Positions 12,495 to 30,587 of a stretch of 64,000 bases of DNA are shown piece by piece (the first letter of the stretch is position 1; every line of letters starts with the position of its first letter). The DNA is taken from positions 17,549,781 through 17,613,780 of the forward strand of contig CM043801.1 in assembly GCA_023974075.1 (NCBI GenBank). Reading direction: 5' to 3'. The position numbers were made by a program, and so were the translations under genes. The notes beneath the pieces are model-generated. The model saw only the letters and a program-made list of their open reading frames with translations. It did not search any database and was not told the origin of the DNA. The stretch comes from Chaenocephalus aceratus (Eukaryota; Chordata; Actinopteri; Perciformes; Channichthyidae).

Positions 12495-14660
12495 TGAATA
12501 TTAATCTGAACAGTTGTGCTTTTACTTTGTCGGAAAACATGGCTGCTTTGGGTTCAAACTGGAGTCCATCCGCTAATAAGACTGTCTTTATAACTTCCAG
12601 AGCAGAATGGCATGTAGAATTTAGGACATACGTTTATGCTCCTATAGTTATTCACTTGAATCCATGTTTGTTTGCTCGTATTAGATTATAGTGATCACAG
12701 TTGTGTGAATTTGCCCATGTCCTTTTGAAATAACCCAGGTGAAAGTTACTGCCTCCACAGGGAATCTTTTTAGAAAGAAATGTCTCTTAATAATTTACTT
12801 TAGAGAACCGCTGTGATGTTGATATTTTTAATTTGTAGTTAACAAAGTCCTGTTCTAGGGTTTCCAAACGGAGGATCTAAGGATAGACGGGGACATATGT
12901 TGTAAAGCCCTCTGAGATCTTTGGCTCTATAAACAAAAATGAGTTGTGAAAAACATCAACTTTTATTGAGAAAGAAAAACTAATAATACTGTACTTTTGA
13001 TCTGCCATTAGATTACCCACGCATTTACAGATTAATTATTGCAGCAGTGCAACCAACACCTGTCCTGAAGAGAGAGACATATGGTATAAAGCGAGACAAA
13101 GAATTAGAAGAAAACTTCCCTTCTGGGCCAAAGTATGTCACATACTGTATAATAGCTGAGTGTAAGGCAGCCATCTTGAATTAGTCTGTCAATTCTCTGA
13201 ATGTCATGGCTATGTCTGTCATCTCACTCAACTATGACTAACTGGAGTGATGCCTCTAGGATGGAGAGTTTGGTGGTGCTGGGGCGACAGCGAGCCTTGA
13301 TACAGTGTCATGACCGGTGAATAATGTGACATATATTCGCCTGGACAGATGCGGCTGGCCTGCGTAAACACTGATATGCTCCACGCATGATAAACAACGG
13401 GTGATCCTGGAGACAAGAGACGAGTCGTGACTCAACGGCCGCGGCGTCATCGAACACTCGCTGCAGCCAGAGTGAGAGGATACTGTGGGCCTGAGACGGA
13501 GCGTCTGGGAGAAACCAGAGCAAAAAGGACCCTGCGCCCATCGCGGGAATTTATGTCTGACAGCTAAGATCATTAGGAAGATGTGCTTCGGCTACCTGGA
13601 TGACTAAGCAGCTTTTCCGTAATTTGGTAAGAGGATGGTGCCGTGAAAGCCATGGTTAAATAGCAGCTGACATGTTTGCCTTCCAAAGTCCCGTAAGCGG
13701 AAAGGACCTAAACAGGGCGGGGAACTGTGATGAAGTGTTTTCTATTAACACCACATGCATATACAAGGTACAGGGAGTGATAAAGTGTCCCGTGCAGGTG
13801 GCAGCTGTAATGCATGAGCATGCCAGGTGACTCCAGAGATGAGATGAGATCCCATTGAGGAAATAAGGCTACTCAAGAAGCATCCTCCTGGGTAATCCTG
13901 ACATACAGCCATAAACTTAGAGGAGCAGAGGGAGTGTTCTCATCCATCTCAGAGGAGGAACAAGAGGGCAATTAGCCACACAAAACAACCTGCACCACAC
14001 ACACCACCTTGTTATGGTCCTTTCCTTTGCCATGCTTAAGAAAAGGCCATTTGGGTTCAGTTCTATTAATTAATAATAATAATAATAATTAAATTGCTTA
14101 CTTACATCGTTTGTCAGTGGCAGTTATTTCCATAAATATTTTTGCCAGAACACAGCTGTAGCTCAAACTGAATCCTTCATATAGACAGATACAGCAAGAT
14201 TTAAAGCTTCTTCAAAGATGAGTTTTTCATCTGATAGCTACCACTTTCATTTACCTCTCATTTGTCTATGCGAGACATTATCTCACTAGCTTTTAAACAT
14301 AATACGTAATATTCTTTCCTACCTCTAATCAAGGTCTGGCAGTGTTAATGCAGCAGTGACAGGGCTGTATCTGGGTTCTGTCTTCTACTCGTAAAAAACC
14401 GTTGTTTTTGGCTTACACAACAATGCACACCTGGCTTGTTTTCTCCATCGTGGCCTTGGCAGAAGCATTGGACCCATAACCCGTGGTCCCAAAGCACAAT
14501 GATGTCACTGCATTAAATGGAGCAGATGATGACGAGGGGAAGCGGCGAGGACAAAGAGAAATAGTAAAAAGAAACGGCAAGGTTATGAAGCCTGGGGTGT
14601 GTGAGGTAAATGCTGGTTTTGGTATAATCATGCAAACGTGTGTGTTCAAAAAATGTGCCT
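12495..14660. other. No gene seen; intergenic
   Basis: No recognisable coding sequence. The open frames around 13228-13573 overlap on one strand and have no domain character. A short (TAA)n run is present near 14070. Confidence 0.4.
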
Positions 14661-14680
14661 TGGGTGGGGTGGGGGGGGGG

Positions 14681-17813
<3,133 letters not shown>

Positions 17814-17821
17814 GCTTAGAG

Positions 17822-19034
17822 CAGTGGTCACCAACGAGTCGATCGCATGTTGCGGGTAGATCGCGTTAAAAATAAATAAAGAAAAGTAAAAAAAATAAGT
17901 TTTTAGATGTAAGCCTATCATCCATCACCATGTTAGCAGGTGCCTGATTGATGTATCTTTGAGACATTCCCTGTTGCTCCCGAAAATAATAGACTGACTT
18001 CAAGTGATGCTACAACAAAATGAACATATTTTATTATGATTTAATTGTAATACACATTTCAAAATGATGCTAAAGTAACTACATAGGCCTACTGATACCG
18101 GTTAGTAAAAAACATGAATTAATGCTTTGACAAGTGTGCAGACAAGACGGCAGAAGAACAACCTTTTAAAATGCGTGTTTTCTGAATGGAGATCGGATCG
18201 ATCAGGCTAAGCTAACGTTGTAGCTGCTCCGTCCGGACTCACAACAACATGACACAGACACAGATACAACAGCGACTGTATTCGCCATGACACAGACAGT
18301 CTGTGTTTTGTTCATGTTTAACTTTTGTCCAGTTTCTGACCAGATATAAGGAGCTGTGAGCTCTGAGTGCTAACAGCTAACGGCTGCTGTTTTGGTTTTC
18401 TGATTCAACGTCAGTGACGGCAGGCTGAGATCCTCACCGGTCCGCTGATTAGCTACCGCGCGAACGCGTCATTCGCATCGCCTCCGGTGTGAACGCACCA
18501 ATGGTCTATGCACGGATAAAGAATGTTGTTAGCATTTTTAATTTGTAAGAATTGTGTTAAAATAACTAGTTGTAATGTTCTTAAATCTTAAATGTTGCAC
18601 TTGCATGAAGCTTCAGTAGGATAAGCCTCAAAGTTAAAATGCACTTTATGTTATCTGCTCACTGCAAGATGTTGTTTTTTTCTTTGTTGTTGCTGTCAAC
18701 AAAATAATGTACTCATTCACTCAAACAAATGGAAAATAAGCTACATACATTTATATTTAGGATTGTAATGAAGGAATGAATTAAACTTAAAATGATGGGT
18801 ATTATGTAAATATATATATTTATCCTTTTTGACATGTTAGTTATGTTGTGTTCTTGGTTTAATCAAATTGGAAGTTGCACCAAATGATTTGATGTAATTC
18901 AGATGCAATTAGCCTACATAAAAGGCCTCAACTTGGAAGTACTGTCTGGGCTGTATTTTCACTCAATTGCAATAGGTAGATCTCGCCATGGCCGAAGTCA
19001 GGGATCTTGGGCTTAAAAAGGTTGGTGACCACTG
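17822..19034. mobile_element. Non-autonomous hAT element with 8-bp duplication
   Basis: Terminal inverted repeats CAGTGGTCACCAAC (left) and GTTGGTGACCACTG (right) flank 1,213 bp. The flanking 8-bp sites are GCTTAGAG (17814-17821) and GTTTAGAG (19035-19042), matching at 7 of 8 positions, as expected of hAT transposition. The interior has no transposase frame. Confidence 0.85.
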
Positions 19035-19586
19035 GTTTAGAGGATATTGAGAAGTACACTTAATGGTGCTTTATCTGCTCTTAAATAAAGAATAGAGAGA
19101 AGAACTCAAAGCAAAATAACAATAAAACAAAAGACATGAAGTGAAAAGACTACAATTGAGAACAATAGAGGACTCTGAGGTAGTGAGTTATAAAAAAAAT
19201 AGGGTTGTCTGATTGAGTGGGAGCTGAGGAGGGAGGGGAGGGAGACAGAGTGCATTAGAAATGATTGGAGGGGAGCGATAGAAAGAGCGTAGGCCTATGG
19301 ATGGGGGTAAACTCAGATGTTCTGGATGATAATGTTGCCTTGTGTCCTAATGAAAAAAAAAAGATGCTATCTCGCTGCTGGAAAATGATAGCCCTCTTCC
19401 CTCCCTCCCTTTCTGTACAGGGTGTGAAGCCACTTTGTCTCTTTATGGAGGGCCCTAACTGGCTAAACAAAGCCGAGGATTAGCTTTAGCTTCTCCTTAC
19501 AGCCAAAGTGTCCTCCAGGGGTGGAGAGGCCGGTCCCTGCAGCCTGTTCTCCATCTACTCTGCCTGCTCATATCCATCAACCTAGG

Positions 19587-19613
19587 TGTGTGTGCGTGCG
19601 TGCGTGCGTGCGG

Positions 19614-19664
<51 letters not shown>
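19587..19664. repeat. (GT)n microsatellite
   Basis: GT dinucleotide run with a GTGC-variant 5' part. Confidence 0.9.
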
Positions 19665-19667
<3 letters not shown>

Positions 19668-22600
19668 ACTCGCCTGTCAGTTTTTGTCTGGCCAGCTGTT
19701 TGTCCAGTCTGTGTATTATTTATATTCCATGTGTATATTTGTGTATCTTCCCTGACAGCCTCCCTCTCATGTCGTCCTGTGTATTGACGCTCCGTGTTTG
19801 ACTTCCTCCATTTTGCAGGACACCTCTGCCCGCTGCGTGCCGATTCGCCCGTCTGCTGCACTGCCTCGAAAATAGAATATAAAATTGAAGTCTCAGCCCC
19901 ACCCAAAATAAACATTACTTTGTTATTCTCCATACGACCTTTCTGCTATGAGTCTTACTGTTCTGCATGTGTACATTTGGTGGCTAACTTAAAACGGAGC
20001 CAAGGGAAACACGGAACAATGACACAGTTCTAATTAAGGAATTAAAGCGGCTTAGGTTTAATTTGTAACAAGGTCCGTGCATCAGAGAATTTAACGCCTT
20101 ACCTAGAATGGGCTGTTTCAGGATGCAGCTCTAATTCACAGCTGACGTCATCCTCATAATCTTTAAGAATGGTTCAACCGCTATCAGCCATTAAGCAGCA
20201 TTGTTTTAACCTTCAAGGGACACAGTGGCATTTCCAATCTCGCTCCATTGTATTTTTTCACCAAGTCCTTAAGGCTATGGATTATTTTTAGCAGACAACC
20301 ACCCTGGAGATTCACTGTCACCACTAGGATTTTGTCTCTTAATGTTAATGCGTGCATACAGGAAAAAGCTATTTGGTCAAAGTTGAATTCCAACCTGAAT
20401 CTGACTTTCAAAAGTGTATCAATTGTTAACTTATTTTAATAGCTGGGAAGCCTGCATTTTAGGGTGTTATGTGACAATAATGACTAGGGGTAAAATAATC
20501 TGTATAAAATGAAACCACTTTCGTAACGCCAGACGGAAAACTTTTTTTCTCAACTAAATGTCTTCAGTAGGTTAGAATATGCAGCATATTGATCTAAAAC
20601 ACTACGTTTTTTCATCATATCTCAGTTCATATACATTTATTTTGTAAATCAGTATCTCCCTTAAGTTAAGGGGCTGTGTTTTGAGCTGGATGCTGTTTGT
20701 TGGCCAGACAGATGTGCTCGCCATCCATCAGCCCACAACATCCTCCATGTGCTGCTAACGGTCTATTTCCCTGTGGTGCTGCCTCTCTTTAAAATGTGTC
20801 ATTTTATTGTTCTGATTTCTCTCTCTTCTCTGGGGAATGGAATATGATTTCACAGAACATTAAGTGGATGGGATCTCAGGGAATAGTGTGGGGACTGGGG
20901 ACGCTGGTGGTGGAGAGTGGCGGTGATCTGGCCTAATTAAGCCCTCTCCCCATCTCCCTCCTCCTCCACCTTCCCCCCCACGAGCCCACCCCCTCTGTGC
21001 TCTTTTGATAGGTCGGTGACTTTCACCGGAGTGTGAAGGGCAAAAGGAGTACTCCTCAAATCGTAATCCAGCTGACTTTGGGAGAAAAAGGATTAGTCCG
21101 GCAGTAGCGTGAGCAGCTTCAGCATCATGAGTCTGTTTAACCCATAATGTCATATATATATAAAGACACAAATAGACATATTAAGGCATCAGCGTGGTGG
21201 AGACTTATTCCTTCATGATGTTTATGGACCGAAATTATATCAGGCAATAAAGCCACAAATCAAAGCCATGCACTTCATCCAACGCCCTTACATACCATGA
21301 AGCAGCCTGCTGTTGGTTTACGATGCTCCCCTTGTTGGCTATACAGCCGGGGCTTACATATATTTCTCACGAAGGCATGACCTCATGTTTTCTTAATGGC
21401 TCTGACCCAAGTATCATTGCACGGATGAGTGGTGCCAGGTGGGTCTGAACCAACCACGTTTCCCCTCCGGCCGGCACATTACCCAACCCTTAAAAGCCTA
21501 GGATCCATAGGGTTGAGATGGAAGGGAAGACTGCCAGAGATTACGCAGCAGACGAAGACCCCAAATACAAAAACACATGCTATAAAATGCACCATTCAAA
21601 TGACGGATGACTGTAAGTGTTGGTGTCACCGGCACGGAGGTACAGGAGAGTGGGAGGGAGGGAGTCTCGCAACCACAACACATGCCCCCTCCTGCACATC
21701 GGGCACGGGGCTCGGGCAAGCGTAGGGTGATTGATAGCAGTGCCAAGACAACATCTCGTCAGGGGCCCGGTGCACAACGGTGCAGAGCAATGATGGACGA
21801 GCCGTAGACGCTACATAAAAATCTAACCCGGCATAGATAACACATTCCCAGCTCCCTTTCTTAACCTGTAATGTATAGTGATAGAAATGTGTTTCGCAGT
21901 CCATTGCCACGGACAGTGATGGATGCCAAAAAGAAAGAGAGGCAAAGAGGAGAGAGGGGAGGAGTGGGGATTCAGGTGTGTCTGTTTATGACACTTATGC
22001 ACATATACATCCACACGAAAGCATACTGTACTTATACAGACTTGACAAATGTGTTGATGCCATTTAGAAATAGTCAAGTGGTGACGTCCAGAGTGTGAAC
22101 AACTGTTTACCATTGAGAACACTTGGCCATAGTGCACACATGTGCTTTTACATGACCCATCATCACATGTCTCACACTCTCGCATTCAGACAAAGACATG
22201 ATTTATATTGAAATAGTGGTAAAAAAAAATGTACACGTAAAATGAATTATAAAGTAGTTTGCTGCATTTGCATTTAAATTGCACAGTAAAACTAATTTGT
22301 TATAAAATGATTCAAATTCAAATTAAAAGTAATAATTGTGTGCTAAATGCATACATGTTCACTTATTTCTAGTATTCATTAGAATCTTAGTAAAAATAAT
22401 TTAAACAAGTTTTGTATACATATATTTATAAATTATTTAACTTATAATAACCAACCCCTGTCTATATGTATTCTCAGAGGAGTCCATGGTCATGTGTGAA
22501 CTTGTTATGCTTTTTAAATGTAGACTCAAATACCTGCACAACAAAAACGACCACCATTGTTATCTAATTGACATGTCGTCACGAGTCTCCCAGTAGCTGA

Positions 22601-25600
22601 TGAATATTAGATGGGAGCGGATAATACCTCGACAGAGGAGGCCTCCCCCCACCACGGAGAGAGGTTGCACACTCAGCAGTGAAGTGCTGCCCGCTGAGAC
22701 CAAACCTGCTGAAATATTCCCTTGCAGTTGTGAGGGGGACTCTGTATATAATTGTGGGTGGATTTGATGTGACTGACCGGGAGAGTAAGTGTGTCCATGT
22801 GTGAGTGTATGAGTCCATATTTGTGCATTTGTTTGGCAGGGAGAAAGTGAGAGGAATGACGAAGAGAGCTATTCATCTCCAACCATCTCCATAAACCTCC
22901 AATTGGATGTTACAGCAGTTGCCTCCTCATCATGAACTGCAATGGATTGTATTCCAAAGCCCCGGCTGTAAGACGAGGATTTCAAGGCTACATTTCTTTT
23001 TTAAGTTATGTGTGAGAATGACAAGGAAGGGAGGAAAGCTGTACGTCAGAGATTTTGTTAAGGATGTGTGGACTTTAAATACAATCCATGCATGTGCTAG
23101 ACGGTCTGAATGGACACACATGCAGCTGTGCATATGAAGATGAATAATTGAATATAGAGTTATTTGGTATGTCAAAGGACAGTCTTTCTCTTGAGTTTTC
23201 CCAAGGGTAAATACATTTTAGTCAAATATTTGTATACAAGGTTTAGATATATACACTCTTACACAAAGCTAAATAAAATGTTACGTCTTCAAACTCTATA
23301 AAATATTTGATCATAATATAAATGCTTGGTACATTTGTGTTGATAAAGCCCATATTTTGAATCCCAATCAAAAGCAAACACACATCTGTAACTCAAACAC
23401 TTAATAATGAAAGTGGAATCCATTTACATATATAGTCAAAATAAACACAGATTGGGCCTTTAAGAGAAGAGTAAAAGATTGAGGTTGTGTTGACAATGTT
23501 CCCATTACGTCAAGTCAGTCCTTATTTTAGAAACTGACTAAAGCTCTTGCTGGAGATTTGAATGAGCAGAGTGGTAGAACTGAGAGAAAAACATGGGTTG
23601 AAACAGAATCAGCATCCACCGTTTTATTTACATAAAATTGTGTGGTAAAATGTTGATTTGTTTACATCGTTGCTTTAATTTATTGCAAGATCAGAAAGAG
23701 CTGGACGTGAGTAATTGATGCTGGCACATTACAAGGTTGTTTCATTGTATATGACTGACATGCTCTGGAGAGCAATGTATGATACAACCCCCACTGTTTG
23801 CAGCTAAATCCACCAGGCATAATGCATGACATACCAAACACATCAACACACTTTAGACTGATGAGTTGTAGCACACTTGGTAAAACTGCTAGATACGGTT
23901 AGCTCCTTTATTCGAAGTAATACACATTTTGCAACAGATTCAAGAGTGTTCTTGTTTTATCAGCTTAGATACATTTTTTGGGTAGCTGAGCTTCTCTTTC
24001 AATTTAGTGTCTTCACTGTTTTGGTCCAACATCACCTCTCTCATGAGCATTGTTTACAGCAGACGCAAGCAGCTAAAAAAAGAGTAAAGCATGAACTACC
24101 AAAAATGTTGTATTGAGAAAAACGAATATCGAAACATGCTGGGTCTGATGGGAAAGTGCCTGAAGATTAATCAGCAGATGTATAAAAGACTACATTAATC
24201 ATAACTGCATATAACCATAAACTTCATGTTGTATTGCTCAGAAATGCCAATAATTGAACCTCTTACAATGAACATTACAATACAAGTACCCAGAAGTTAA
24301 GAATTACACTGTATGTTGTAGGTTGTTCTCCCCCTAATAATGAATCCCAATGGTACCCCTAGATATGAGCCATATTTTAATGCCATACATGTTCTGATTC
24401 AGTCAGCAACTTTATTGACAGTTTTCAGCTTAAAGGATGTTTTGATAATGTTTTTTTTGTACTGAAACAATACATATCCATCAGGACTCTAATAAAACAT
24501 TTGATCGAAGTCCCCTTAACTATAGGTAAACATCTTGCAATAGAAACATCTTATAATTACTCACACACATCTGTAACACTGGCTCACTGAAAGGGGTATA
24601 CCCTAGCAAGTTTTTTAATTCAAATTCATCTGTGACACCGTCAGGCCTCAATTGTAAATAGAAAAGATTGGCACAACCTAATTAGCATATCGAAGGATCT
24701 ACCCAACAGATGGCCTTGGATTATATTCAAGGCTTGGCTCAAGCTAGTGCGATGGAAATGTCTGACACAGGAACTGCCTCTCTGTGTACTCATGGCTACT
24801 AGATACATGTTATAATCATGAATAAGCACTTACCCGATCTCCAGGAAGGGTTTGGATGCCCTCCAGTAGAGGCAAACTAGCTGTTTACTTTAAGTAGTTT
24901 TGTATGTCGTTACAAAGGATGATTCAAGACCGAATTAGTTTCTCTGCTGCAGTGACTCAGAGGGAGTATTTGCCAACTATTCTATATATTGTATGTTGAT
25001 ACAATTCAGGCATTTTGAATTACTTCTTGCCGATGTAATGAATCTCTGTTATCCTATCCTAATGTTGGCTATGGCTGAGCAAGCAGCCAGAAACATTACC
25101 AGTCTAAATCCTGTAAAGCCTTAAAGCTGGTGACAGGGCCACCAGTGGGTCAGTGGTACAGTAGCTGCTGGAAAATGCATTAGCTGATAAGATGGACTAC
25201 CTTGTGTAATAGTACTAAAACAGTAGAGGCTAAGAAGTGCCACCCTCTTCCAAGGGTTACATTAACCTGGGGACCGAACCTGAGAGCAAACGTGATAAAG
25301 TCCCAGTTCAAACAACTTCCCTGAAGCGGGATGATGAAGACACAAAGTCTTATGTCTGCATATCGCAATAGACAGCAATGTAAATCAACGTAATCATCCT
25401 ATTACATGAACATGTACATTGCTTTACTTGTTACTACACAACAAAAGTAATCGGTTACATTATTCGTAACTAAATCACAGCACCATCAAAAGGTAAAAAC
25501 ATTTTAAAAAACTTTAAGTCACATCAACACATTTGTGAAGTGTAGAAACATGCGATTCTTAAATGTTAGTAAGTTAGCTACAGTTACTATCGTTAGCATG

Positions 25601-28600
25601 CCAGGTAAGACACCACACAAAACATAGAAAGTAAGTCAATTCTGGAGCTTTCCGCCAAAACTTAGAAAAGCTGACATTCCAAAATGTAATGTAATTATTG
25701 GAGCGTTATAGTATTCATCACAATTCTCTTACTGTCCGACACTTTATCATATTGGGCTTATAGCCGGAGCCTCTACTTTCAGTATAAATGGTGTTAAATG
25801 AATGTCTTCAATTAGAGTGCAGGACATTTGCTGTAAGGAGTGATATGGCAGTTCCCCAACATTTTCAAGCATGTCAGCAACTTAAGATTCACAATTGAAA
25901 TTAAAGTTAATATAATAAACAGTGAATTTCTGCTTAAGTCAGAGTGATTCATATTCACCAGCTGATATGAATAGATGATCCAAGAGATTCTTAAATCAGG
26001 TATTACTGTATTCTGCAGTGTAGTGGAGACAGGATGTGGGGGTGAATCTGAGAGACCCTGAGTTTCACCCAATGCCTTACTTGCTGAATTAATGAAAATA
26101 CATGAAACTGAAAGAAAGACGGAAGTCCGATACTTCAAACTCATTGAAATGCACATTAACATGGAGTTGGCCAGACCCCAAACATCCCCTTGTCTAACGC
26201 TGGAGGAGAAATACACAAGCTGATGGAGCTCCTGCATTGAGTATTGATGAGTAGGACTGGATAGGATGACAAAGTGAAGCCAGAGACCCTTCTCAGGATG
26301 AGGCGGGGAGGGAGGCAGCGGCGGCAGTGGTGGCTGTGGTGGTGTGATTTAGCATTTTAACATTATCACATAACAAGACAGTCCTGGCACCCGGCCAGTG
26401 TCGGGCCGAAGAGAGCGGGAAAGGAAAGGAAGGAAGGGAAAGAGAAAGGGTGGACAAAAAAAAGAGATGTCCAGTGCTCCCGGTCAGCCTCACCTCTCTT
26501 ATTCACAAGAGAGCCAAAAAAGGAAGACAGGACGAGACGGAGATAAATGAAAGAAGAGATAATGGAGAAAGGGGGAGGGAGGGTGCTCTCCCACTTGAAA
26601 GTTAATTATGCATGGCAGGGCAGCTGGAGCAAAAAGAGAGGAAGAGAGATGGATGGAGAGGGAAAGAGAAGCGGACCCACCTACGCAGAGGTATCGGGGG
26701 CAGGTGTAGAGGAAGGGGAGTAGGGAGGGCAACGAAGATAAAAATGAGTAAGAGGTGGGGGGGATGTTTCTGTCATGCTTCAGGGGGGTGGTGGGTGGTT
26801 AAAGTTGAAAATACACAAGAGGGCCCATTGTGTCGACTGAGCTGCAGGTGATTCTTCTGAATGGTTAATCTGGTCTGATCAAGGAACGACATTATGAGAA
26901 AAACAAACAATAAACAATCATTACGTATTGTAAGATGTGGTGACACCGACAGCCATCCTCACATTAAATCAGTAACATTTATCAAGGTTTAGGTTTAGCA
27001 AGATATTATAGCATTAATGCACAAATGGACAAAAAATGTCAAGAGGGGGAAATAGATAGAACACTATATATATATATGTATTTATATAATAAATGACAGT
27101 CGTGAAATGTTATTTTATGTGGTACAGAGTGCAGAGTACCAGTGCAGGGTTCTGCCTTAAGACTAAGTCAGGTCAAGAAGAAAATCCAGGGAAAAAACTG
27201 TCGCAAGAATCTGTATGGTTGACCAAATACTAACTGTCTTTAAAAGGCTAACCTTTAAGCAAAAGGAGTCTTTGATGGAGCGGGCTATACTCGCTATGCT
27301 ATACATGCAATTTAACTCAACCCTGCCCTGCCAGAAGAGAAACAAAACCATCACAGTATTCCTCTTTATGCCAATTTTACCAACGACAGGAAGCCACTAC
27401 AGCAGCGAAAAAAGTTATTCTGTCACCATGCACGGCCCTTTGCGAAAGAACACATTCATCTCTTTTGTTTGAAGTGAAAACAAGATTTGAAGAAGAAATG
27501 TGAGACAACTAACTATTAAAGATGTATGTAAGAAATACAAGACAACTAAATTGTGTCCCTATCCTTTCTTTCTTTCTTTCTTCTGGTTCGGTTCGGGTGT
27601 ACCGTGCTTAATGGCACCTTTACTGCAGAGGGGGCCAAACCTTGAAACCATTAGGCCCCTGTTTTCACGAATGGACCCACTCACTGGAAGTGACCAAGGC
27701 TGTTTCAATTTCTTAAAAAGCCCCCTAACTGTACTAAAATACTGTAACTGCCTCCTCTGGGGTTAGGTATCCCACTGACTCACAGAGAGAATGGGCGACA
27801 TAACCTTCACTTGCCAGGAAACGCTCATTTGGTCTTCATCACACACCCTGATGAACTGGAAGTTACACAAGCAGCTTAGCTTTGATTAGGTGAAGTGTAT
27901 TGAGTGGACTGCTCATGTTTTAACAGAAGCCTCCCCCCCGAGATGGACCCTGCTGATAACAGTGACAGGAATATCGAAGCAGGCAAGATAAGGATGCATG
28001 TGTGTGTGTCTATGTGGTTGTTTTAATACTGCCCTTCTTCATGAGAAGACATGAGATATTTGTTAATAAGTCAGAAATTATAAATAAACATTTCGTTAAC
28101 TTAAACAAAAAGGGAGTGACGGCCATAAAATCAATGTTTCCTCCACTATTAGGCCTATTACCTCCATTATTTAACTCACTTTACCCCCAAGTACGATCCC
28201 CTCCTTTACAGCAATGTCTTTCAATTGTACAGCATTGAAAGAGAGTACCCCCACTCTGGAGTATTTTGTCAAGATTGCATCAACAGCCCAGTCACACATG
28301 AGTGTGGAAGATTAGACAGGGGGAGTGATGGACGGAGAAAAAGAGGGAGCAATTGGGAGCAGCTGTGAAAGAGCGGCTGGAGTAATGGTTTTTTTCCTGG
28401 GCCAGCCCACCGCTGTCTCAGTCACCCTCTCTCGTTTTTGTCCAGGTGAAGTGGCATTATTTTTCTTACCTACTCGCACACTTTCTACATGTTTGTTGAG
28501 CTCCGACCGACAGTACGCATGTGTGTTTGTCAAACACGATGTGCACAGATACAGAAAGCCAGCTGAGTCTTGGTGTTTACTCCAATCACAAGAAACCCAT

Positions 28601-28807
28601 GACTTCAAGCATCAGAGTAGAGCCGCGCTGCATGGGTGGACGTGAAGTAATTGCATCACGTATGAATGCCAGATGAAGTGGCATCACATCACAGTTATGG
28701 TCAGGGCAGATCTAGGGTTACCTCAAGGGAGCGTTAACGGTAGATTAAGAAAGGGAAAGGGAGGAAGACGGTACAAAAATGTGATCTAACACAGCTTGGG
28801 AGAAAAC

Positions 28808-28847
28808 GGTTTGTTTGTTTGTTTGTTTGTTTGTTTGTTTGTTTGTT
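28808..28847. repeat. (GTTT)n microsatellite
   Basis: About ten tandem GTTT units. Confidence 0.9.
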
Positions 28848-30587
28848 CATATAAAAAATTGGAAAGTACTTTGTAGGAACTGTACATTGTATCTTTATAA
28901 ATGTGAAACAGAGATGGAAATGTCTGAGAGAAAGCAATTGGAAATAATTATTATAGAAAATTATCTTTTATCAGAGAAAGAGAATAAATAGATTGCACTA
29001 GGTTAAGTTTAGATACGGTGATGCATTAGTATCTTAATGCAAAACAAACGATGGATTCCGGATATTCAGCATGCATGCGTCTGTGAGCAGCAGCAGCACA
29101 GAGCGTCACATTCTCTGTGCTGCGCGGTGGCATTCAACTCCGCAGCTGCAGAAAACTCGCCTGCAGACAGTTAAGCGGCTGCTGCTACCACACTGCCCTC
29201 TACCAGCTCAGCTCTATTAGTTCAGCTTCACCACCTCCCAGTGGCCCCAAGGTTGTGACAAAGTGGTAGTTAATGTCTCTGTATGTGTGTGTGCTGTTTG
29301 CTGCATGTGCTACTATTCTTTCACTGGACAGATTAAGTGGATATAATGACATGCATATGAAAGACCGTATAGGGCGAGAAACTAATTAAGGAAGTTGAGG
29401 TAATAATTGCCCTTGGTTCACAGGCCACCCACTATGGGAATCTGGGGACGCTTAAGTCGTAGAAGACTAAAACTGAACATTGACACTAAATACTCGTGGC
29501 CCAATAGAAGACAATTTATAATATTTGAATGAAGAACCCCCAGAAATAATAATAGTCTTTATGCATCTATGAAATAATAGAGGACAAAAATAGCTCAATA
29601 CCTCTGAGGAGCAACATAATATATGTTGCATACAGATGAATGTAGAAAGAAATACTATATGCATAATCAAATGAGGTAGGTATTTTCAATCACAACATGG
29701 CTATTAAAAAGGGTTGACCGTAAGTAATAAAGCCATTTAGATGGACTACTTTACTACAGTTTTTCCCTCTTTATGTCTCGTAGTAACGATGCTAATAGTG
29801 AAGCAATATCCTTAGGCATGCAGCTGGTTGATGAGGAGATCAGAGACAACAAGAAAGCTGTTTTGGAGGCTCGGTCTTCCTCTCCCTCGTCCCCTGGGAG
29901 CAGCGCCTGAACACACGCTGCTCCTGAAGCTGTCACTGCTGGTCAGAGCGTCTAACTGTTGTCAAGAAGAGAGGAAGACAGACTTCTGCATCGCTGAAGA
30001 AGATGGTGGATAGTGTGGAAAAGACAACCAAGTTAAACATTATAAGGGATGATGTTGGGAGGGGGAGTTGTTTACTAGAAATTGATTGAAGACTTATTCC
30101 TTGAATTTTAAGTGGAATCAGCGGAGGTGCGCTTTGTCTTTTTTTAAAAGCTTTTCTGAGCAGGACCACATACGTTCAGTTGATGGTGGTTAATGGAGTC
30201 CTAATGGCCCCATGATGTGTTCACATCAGATTAATGTGAAGCCCTGAAGGCTTTGAGCAGGGCTGTAAAACCTGTCAAAGCTGTCATCATCAACGAAGGA
30301 CACAATGCCATTGTGGGAACATAGGTATAAAATGTTGCCTTGTGTTTCTCAATTGTATGTTGCAGGGGAGGAAGAAGAACAGGGGTTTTTCCTGTACTTT
30401 ACATACAATCATGGATGAAAATAGAACTAGTAGTTCACATTTATGATCGGAAATAAAGTGCATCATCCGAAACAAAATAATATTTATATAAACAGCTCTA
30501 TACAGCCTGTGCATACAACTGATAATCAATTACAAATACACAACCAACTTCCTCACTATCACAAGGATCACCCAGAAAAGAGGCTAA

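Larger units (their letters stand above)
19043..30584. other. Long stretch without recognised genes
   Basis: About 11.5 kb of mostly single-copy AT-rich DNA. It includes (GT)n at 19587-19664, a GA-rich segment at 26400-26760, a short (TTTC)n near 27570 and (GTTT)n at 28808-28847. I checked the longer open frames and found no domain, family resemblance or splice structure. It could hold distal regulatory DNA or long introns of a gene beyond the window, but that is inference. Confidence 0.45.
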